This document shows positions 57,699 to 64,000 of a DNA stretch of 64,000 bases, piece by piece. Positions within the stretch are counted from its first letter, which is position 1, and every line of letters begins with the position of its first letter. The stretch is from Paramarasmius palmivorus (Eukaryota > Basidiomycota > Agaricomycetes > Agaricales > Marasmiaceae). Below the pieces are notes generated by a model, which worked only from the letters and a program-made list of their open reading frames with translations, was not told where the DNA came from and searched no databases. The stretch covers positions 744,001 to 808,000 of the forward strand of contig JAYKXP010000013.1 in the NCBI GenBank assembly GCA_037176845.1. The letters run 5' to 3'. Both the position numbers and the translations under genes were made by a program.

Positions 57699-58149
57699 CG
57701 ATCAGAGTGGAAGATGAAGGTAAAGGAACAACGAAGCGCCTTCAGGAGCCGTTCTTCAGCAACGACATTTTACAATCTACAGCATGTCCAACAGCAATGG
57801 CTAATTTGGTCCCCACCGTACTACCATCGCCTGACCATGGCGGTAGACTGTGACACCATCTACTACATTGTTCGTAAATACGTTCCTATGTAAAGAAAAT
57901 TTTGCTGTAAGCTCCCGACCTCGGATAGAAACAATCTCAACGCACCTATGGCCAGAAATATCTTCGTGGACTGTCGTGGTTCGCGTCATCGAGTCATTCT
58001 CACGATGGTCACGGTGGATTCTCGGGCTCGGAACCTTCCGTGCCGCTTGACTTGCCGGTTGCGTCGGCAAAAATGCCTTGCTACATCCTACAACTCTACC
58101 ATCACTGTTGCATGGACAGTTTCCTATGACACCTTCTAGTGCACATCGC
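57699..58149. other. Spacer with no called gene
   Basis: Promoter side of the gene starting at 57698. The antisense open frame at 57801-58175 runs through the tail of the relic beyond 58150 and is not treated as a gene. Confidence 0.4.
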
Positions 58150-59150
58150 TGCTTCGCAGCGAGGCGGCACCTCAATGATGCCCGAGCCTCTTACAGAACG
58201 ACAGGTCGGTTCTTGAACTAATGGTGACCTCCATCCACCATCATCATAATGTAACAAACGCCTTCCTCCCAAACGTTGCACTGCTTCCGGTTGGGCTAGC
58301 TATGCGTCAGTCGTACTATACCGTCCCGAATCTCCGACTTTGTCTTCCTGAATATCGTTATATGAAGACATGAACATCACGTCATGATAGGGTCTCTCCG
58401 ACTCTGGCGGCGAAGAAAGTCCATTTTGGGCGCAGGCATATCCCTGCTTTTTTCGATTCAACACTTTAAAGTCTAAACCTGTCGTATAGGGGTAGGGGTA
58501 AGGCCAGCTGGTAGTAAGGGCTAGTTTTTCCGAACGAAGCAGCCGATTTTGGTGTCTGCAGCGACGAGTAACGGCGAACAGAGCTGCCAACATAACTATT
58601 CAGACGATCGTGATTAAGCCAGCAGTACGAGCCGTTGACTAGCTTTTTTTGAAGGGGAAGATTAGGGGAGGCGGGAGGTAGAATCGCAGTTGAGGTGTTG
58701 TAGAGTAGTTTGGCTAGACGCCGTGGCAAACGGCCTTGACACATTTTGACTGGGAAGGGTCGGACCGATGAAACCCAAAGTGATACATTCGTGAATAAGA
58801 TCTGTATGGCATAATGAGTAGGTATCTCAGTAGAGTGAAATGGAACCCACTATTGGTGTTCTTCTGAGGTAAGGCAAGGCCTAATTGATCGTTGTATGAT
58901 GCGAAGCACTGGTAACAGTGCCATGACATGCGGGAAAGTGAACGCGCAATGTTTTTCCATACTACTCCCGGGACATTCTGTGGCATTCTTTGAACAAATG
59001 GTGGTTAGGTAAAGAGTCGGAATAGGTGCTATTGGGCGCCACGAACAGAAGAACGGGATACAGGTAGACTGGCATTCTGCAGGTACTCGTGTCTGCCTAG
59101 AGACCAGCCAAGTCACTGCAGTTGTGCGGGTTGTGCCCTGGATGAACAAT
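58150..59150 (-). pseudogene. Decayed third cysteine-rich membrane protein
   Basis: Read on the minus strand, TWLVSRQTRVPAECQSTC matches exon 1 of the gene at 55986. CPGSSMEKHCAFTFPHVM continues exon 2 but needs a shift of frame at about 58920 to reach HCYQCFASYNDQLG. LIHECITLGFIGPTLP matches exon 3, and then a stop truncates the stalk. A membrane-helix remnant (VMLAALFAVTRRCR) and a tail with HYDDGGWRSP and IIEVPP show that the full copy once resembled the gene at 56713-57698. The stop codons and frameshift make function unlikely, though the N-terminal secreted part could still be made if the frameshift is an assembly error. Confidence 0.6.
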
Positions 59151-59629
59151 GATCCTGCTGCTGTAGCGGTCCACTGATCATTGTTATACGAAGGAACGAG
59201 GCATCATCACAATCAAGCTCCCTAGTATCTCTTTATAATCTATCACGGTGCGATGAAACAGCGTGGCTGGTAAAAAAAACTGTTTTGACAGCCTGTCAGT
59301 GGGAGGAAGTTTGCTGTAGATGACATATTGTAGCAAGTCTTTGGTGAAAATAGAATGAAATCTGTAAGTTCACAGTCTTAAATAAAACCACTTTCAGCGC
59401 ACCTGCATTCTACTGAAGCGGCGGGTGTTCCTTTAGCTCATAGCTGCGATCGAGGTGGTGGTTTGGGTTCAAATGATTATGATTTAGCAATTTTCAGAGC
59501 GCTAAACGGACATAACGGGCCGCTGGGCTCACCAATACACGAAACTGCCACGTACTGTACAGAGGTTATTAAAACTCTTCCACCTCGACCGCTTTCTCTC
59601 TTCCCTGCTGGCTACGACGACCAGTCGCC
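59151..59629. other. Intergenic region upstream of SEC63
   Basis: No gene seen. It is the shared upstream space of the decayed gene and of SEC63. Confidence 0.45.
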
Positions 59630-62193
59630 ATGGCCAATTACAACTATGACGAGTCCGGCAATATGTCGGCCTACTTTCTTATAACCTTCCTTGTCTTCAT
59701 TCTCATTCCTCTCACACTCTCTATTGCACCTTCATCCAGTGAGTATTCGCTATATCAAATGTCGTTCTATTTCTGATATTTTCATCCCAGAAAAAGTCAA
59801 CGTTAGTGGATGTCAATGTCAGCCATGTGTGGAGCAGCGGAAACGGATCGAGAAGCGTGAAAAGGGCTCTTTGTTGAACCCAAAATTGAGCAAGAAGTGC
59901 GTTGCGGTTGCGGTCTTGATAGGGAGCAGTGATTCTCATACACTCTCATACACTTTACAGGACAATATTCGTGCTATCAGGGTGGACACTCCTTGCTTTT
60001 CTAGTTTACAAAGTCGCCGGCGCGAAATACGACAACAAAATTTACGATCCTTTCGAAATTCTGGGCATCAAGTCGGTACGCATCTCCCGTTCTAGTCTTG
60101 GACAGCCAGAGCAGCAGCTTACCTTTGAAATACTTAGGATGCGACGGAGAAGGAGATTAAATCCATGTTCAAGGGTCTTTCAAAGAAATAGTCAGCACAT
60201 CCATTCGTCCCGAGCATGAGACATATGCTGACAGTCCATGACAGTCACCCCGACAAAGTCAAAGCCACTGCAAATGAGACAATAGAGGCTATTCAGAACC
60301 GTTTCGTCGAGATTACTAAGGCCTACAAATCGTGCGTTGTATATTACCCAAAGAAGCCAGCGCATACCGACGTGTCCATTTAGTTTAACAGACGAAACTA
60401 TCCGAAAGAACTGGGAGCAGTATGGTAACCCAGATGGTCGACAGGAAACCTCTATGGGTATTGCTATTCCTAGATGGCTCGTTGAGGCACAGAATAACGG
60501 ATGGGTGCTTGGATTTTATGGCTTGCTATTTGGAGGTGCACTACCGGCTGTCGTGGTATGTGTCATACGTGTCTTCCGTAGACGTGCACTCAAGAATGTT
60601 CTAGGGACGATGGTGGTTTGGCTCCCGACAGAAGACCAAGGACGGCATCAACGCACGCTCTGCAGCCGCGTTCTTTAAGACCCTTAAGGAAGATTCAAGG
60701 ATGGATGAAGTCGTCGGAGCACTGGGGAAAGCATTCCAGTGGGAACAGCCCAACGTTTCGCTTAAGGCAGAGGAGAAAGCAGAACTTGAACGCCTAGAGA
60801 AGTTAATCTCCGAGCAAGCAGGCAAATCGTGGGAGATAGTTAAGTCCATTGTCGGCGTTGACGAAAGTGCCAAGGACAGCAGAAGACGGTCGATGACTCT
60901 GTTGTATGCACACTTATTAAGGCTAGATATCAACAAGTATAGCTTGAAAGAAGGTACGTGGTGCATGTGCCTGTGAAAGGCATATGACTTACAGTCTAGC
61001 ATAGAACAAACGCAGATCCTTTTGCAAACTCCCATCCTCCTCAATGCTCTCCTCAGCGTCTCGGTTTCGCGCAACTGGCTTGTTCCGACTGTCTTCATCA
61101 TGCGCTTCCACAGCTTCATTACTCAGGCTCTTCTTCCCCACAACTCTCCGATCAAACAACGTTTGGCGCAACTCCCAGGTATCAAGAACGATGAGGTCTC
61201 GTCCGACAAGGCCTCTCTGAAATCGGAGGACTTTGCCGAACTTGTCTCGGAGCTTGAGCAGAAGGGCGATGGTCGCGCTGCTGATGTCAAGAAGGCCGTT
61301 GAGAAATGGGGTCGCCTCGATGTTGTTGATGCTTCTTACAAAGGTATAGCTACTCACTTTGTCACCTCCGTAAACTTGACTAACCATCTATGTCCAGTCA
61401 TCGGTGAACGGATCGTCACCCCTTCGTCAATCGTCTACCTCGTCCTCAAGCTCCGTGTTTTACCTCCCGGCACCAATGGAGATTCCCAGAGGAAGGAGCC
61501 TGATGTTGATACTGTCAAGAAGAACATCAAGATCAACGAAGAAAAGGATAACCAGTTCTTACTTGGTCGCAAGGACGCCGAAGATATCGATGAACAGAGT
61601 GTTCCTGGATGGGCACACGCACCATACTGGCCTGGCGTGAGTACCCTTATCTACCTTCTCTATCTGTCAACAGACCAACTGACGCCACGAACAGAACCGC
61701 AGACCCGGCTGGTGGCTTGTTCTCGCGGACGACAAGACTTCCCGTGTTGTCGTCCCACCGATGAAGATCACGCACGTTCCATACTCGAATCCTAATGCCG
61801 AGTATGACAGAGATTATCGCACGTACAAGCTTCAATTCCAGGCTCCCAATGGACCGGGTCTCTTCACTTGGAAGATATACTTGATCTCTGATACATTCGT
61901 TGGTGAAGAGGTATCGAGAGCTATGACGGTATGTTTATTTTTGAATGATTAGTTATGGAAGCTGATACGTGTCATTCCAGCTCAAGATTGAGGACGCCTC
62001 GGCGTTGAACGCTGACGAGCAGGGTGCTGAAGATGAGATATCTGATCCGGATGAGGACACGCTCGCAGGGCAGATGGCTGCGATGAGAGGTGGTCCTGTG
62101 AAGAAAAGTCAAATAGAGGAAGAGAGCGATGATGAGAGCAGCACTGATGATGACCAGGAGACTGACGATAGTAGTGATAGCGATGATGACTAG
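59630..62193 (+). CDS. SEC63: ER translocon subunit SEC63
   Basis: SEC63 is the J-domain membrane protein that recruits BiP/Kar2 to the Sec61 channel for post-translational import into the ER. The start MANYNYDESGNMSAYFLITF enters the first membrane helix (FLITFLVFILIPLTLSI). A conserved Cys-containing loop follows (CQCQPCVEQRKR), then a second helix (FVLSGWTLLAFLVY). The luminal J domain begins YDPFEILGIKS; its HPD motif (YHPDKVK) is rebuilt across an intron, and NWEQYGNPDGRQ closes it. A third helix is GFYGLLFGGALPAVV. The cytosolic Brl domain includes KAFQWEQP, TPILLNALL, WGRLDVVDASYK and APYWPGNRRPGWWLVL. The C-terminus is strongly acidic (DSSDSDDD), as in other SEC63 proteins, where it contacts Sec62. 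About ten introns interrupt the gene, all resolvable with in-frame junctions. Confidence 0.94.
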
Positions 62194-62516
62194 GTTTACT
62201 GGGATGCATTACGTTCTTGTCAGCGCCGCTTTTCCTATGTTAGTTTAGTGTATTTATCCCCTCTATTTGGATGGGTACTATTGGACAGGGTCGTGCTAGA
62301 GTGTAACATTCGCCTGGTCAATCTGGCTTTCAGGTAGGAATACCATTGCTACGGACCATCGTTTACTGGTCATCATATCCGCAGCCCTTTGGAATGATTG
62401 CATCCAAATATTATAAACACTTGCATCATTTCACGATCTTGAGAGAAAATATGCTTTGAATCACTATTACGGCTGTTTACACACGATGTCAAACAGAGGT
62501 GCCGATATCCATATTC
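62194..62516. other. Convergent 3-prime space
   Basis: This holds the 3-prime UTRs of SEC63 and the convergent DUF1593 gene. No coding exon was seen. Confidence 0.5.
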
Positions 62517-64000
62517 TTATGCCACCGTTACAAGGACACGCTTATATCGGAAAAGCTTTGGAGTTCCGGAATCGGATACTTCCAATACTATGTGGTATAA
62601 CCCTGCGGTGACTTCTGGAATCGTTACTTGCAGTACAGTCGCATTCTGAGTTCCGTGAAAGTCGAAATCTGGGGCCGTGGGCTTCCCATTCCCACCCGAA
62701 GGCTCCTTATATTGGAACCATTTGAATTGCAATTCGTCTCCAGCATCCGGATCTTTTGTCCCAGACGCGTCGAGGGTGATAGTCTCACCACCGGTGGCCG
62801 ATACCTCGATGGGCTGAGTACCATTTTGACCATTCACGACGACGTTGGGCGCGTGATTACATGCGCTAAAATTCGAAGACAGTGTCCATCTAAAAAGTGC
62901 GATGAATGATACTTTAGTGCGAGTGCGAATGCGAAGCCTGAAGGCCTGACGTACTGCATCCTCGCCGCAAAATCGTTTTGGTATGCTTCCCTCCATCGCC
63001 ATATCGTTGCTTTGTTATTGGTATAGGTTTTTCCGTCAACCGTGCTAACTACCTGATCGGGGATGTCACTATAGATCTTGCTTGCACCGTCGATTGACGC
63101 ATAGCGACCACCCCAACTTCCATATGCGGGATTTTCTGGGACACCTAGTCCGTTTGGAATGAGGTACAGGAACGAGGGTGTATCGCCTTCCATGATGTAC
63201 TTCATTCCAGGGTCAGAATAAGGAAAGCAATGCAACAAAACACGCGGATAGACATACTAGAACGTCTGGATACATTTTTCCATAAGGCCCTATTTGAATG
63301 TTCTTCCTCAACCATTCTGGGCTGACGAGCGATGTATCTGCGCCAGGAACACCACCGTTGAGGTCTTCAGAGATCCCTGTCCACGTTGCTGGTAAGAACA
63401 TTGTTGTCAGTTTGCCGTCTTGGGTATCCAAAGTGGAACATTAAGCATACCCGGAGAGTATTCACTGAACGCATGGATGCTGACAATCCAAAAGATTTCG
63501 GGAAAACGGCTGCGTATCCATACACCTGTATCATCCTAGGCGAAGGTAAAAATGGCACGGACATGGGTGTAGCTACTGTTTCACTACCTGATCACTGATG
63601 GAATATACGCGAAGCTTGGAGACAAATTGTTTGACCTCTTCGTACGAGCGAGTGTTTGATACCTTCCAAAGTGCTTGTGCGCTAACTGAGGTTTAGTTCT
63701 CATTACAGAGTTTAGTTTGACAGCAAACATACAGAACATTGGCGCCACCCCACACGGGCACCCAAACAGGTCGACCTTTTGGATCCTCTTTGTCGACTAC
63801 TTCGATAAGTAGTTCAGAGCCTTCAGAATCCTTTCCTTCTCCAACCCCTTCGAGGCCATAAACTGGCAAGCCAGACCGGACTTTGGATAGGTGTTCCTCC
63901 ATAGCTGGATAACCCTGGGAATGTGCGTTGAGGTTAGGAAGTACTTCGCCGTACGCATCCGTAACAGTTCTGATTTGGTCAGCAGCGGTCGCATTGCTAA
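62517..64000 (-). CDS. DUF1593 / Sde182-type protein, 5-prime end outside the window
   Basis: The gene enters from the right edge and ends at 62517. Exons read, in order: ADQIRTVTDAYGEVLPNLN, PVWVPVWGGANVL spliced to SAQALWKV, QFVSKLRVYSISDQ spliced to DDTGVWIRSRFPEIFWI, then WTGISEDLNGG and SPEWLRKNIQIGPYGKMYP, and then YIMEGDTPSFLYLIPNGLG with GSWGGRYASI. The C-terminal domain is beta-sandwich-like (GETITLDASGTKDPDAGDEL, FKWFQYKEPSGG, LYHIVLEVSDSGTPKL). This is the nucleoside-hydrolase-like domain plus C-terminal domain of the Sde182 (cellulose-binding) family. The acceptor before YIMEGD is slightly uncertain. Secretion is likely by family analogy; the signal peptide is not in view. The role in polysaccharide use is inferred, not shown. 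Confidence 0.85.

Noticed and set aside
1..64000. tRNA genes, rRNA, CRISPR arrays, riboswitches
   Set aside because: Both strands were scanned by eye for tRNA box A/B patterns and regular short repeats; none was convincing. CRISPR arrays are not expected in a fungal nuclear genome.

Overview
This window is nuclear DNA from a filamentous basidiomycete, most likely an Agaricomycete. Genes are compact and rich in short introns (about 45-65 bp, GT-AG with a few GC-AG). Several encoded families are typical of that class: DUF6534 and DUF6535 membrane proteins, SRPK-like kinases and a GH95 glycosidase. Gene models were built by hand from splice signals and reading frames; in most cases the exon lengths sum to a whole number of codons. 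No rRNA, tRNA or CRISPR array was recognised.

Layout. 0-8 kb: a degenerate gene fragment, SRPK-like kinase 1, a small two-exon gene, a five-exon hypothetical gene, a small membrane protein and an intact relative of the first fragment. 8-11.3 kb: an O-mannosyltransferase of the PMT1 type. 11.4-20.6 kb: a lineage-expanded family, here called family X. Copies A, B and C lie in tandem on the minus strand, and copy D is divergent from SRPK-like kinase 2 across an 80-bp intergenic space. Two TA-flanked MITE-like elements lie in this interval. 20.7-31.6 kb: a hypothetical gene, a secreted GH95 alpha-fucosidase-type enzyme, a DUF6534 protein, a small four-helix membrane protein and a DUF6535 gene with a frameshift. 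A third MITE lies 34 bp upstream of the DUF6535 start. 33-36.4 kb: a transmembrane thioredoxin/PDI-like protein, the divergent KEOPS subunit CGI121, and a paralogue of the small four-helix protein. 36.9-41.4 kb: broken copy E of family X, a kinase 3-prime relic, copy F of family X and a DUF6535 relic. 41.4-45.3 kb shows no convincing gene. 45.3-64 kb: a bZIP factor, two large divergent coiled-coil genes, a trio of cysteine-rich single-pass surface proteins (one decayed), SEC63, and the 3-prime part of a DUF1593 (Sde182-type) gene cut by the window edge.

Functional picture. Several genes belong to the secretory pathway: PMT1 (ER O-mannosylation), SEC63 (post-translational ER import), the PDI-like protein (disulfide handling), the secreted GH95 enzyme and the cysteine-rich surface proteins. 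They are not arranged as a cluster. The accessory part is dominated by segmental duplication of a family X plus SRPK-like kinase neighbourhood. All six family X copies carry a GGCGCTTATT element just upstream of the start, at 37-38 bp in C-F and 22 bp in A and B. The function of family X is unknown; the N-terminus looks like a mitochondrial presequence. This is the most unusual system seen here.
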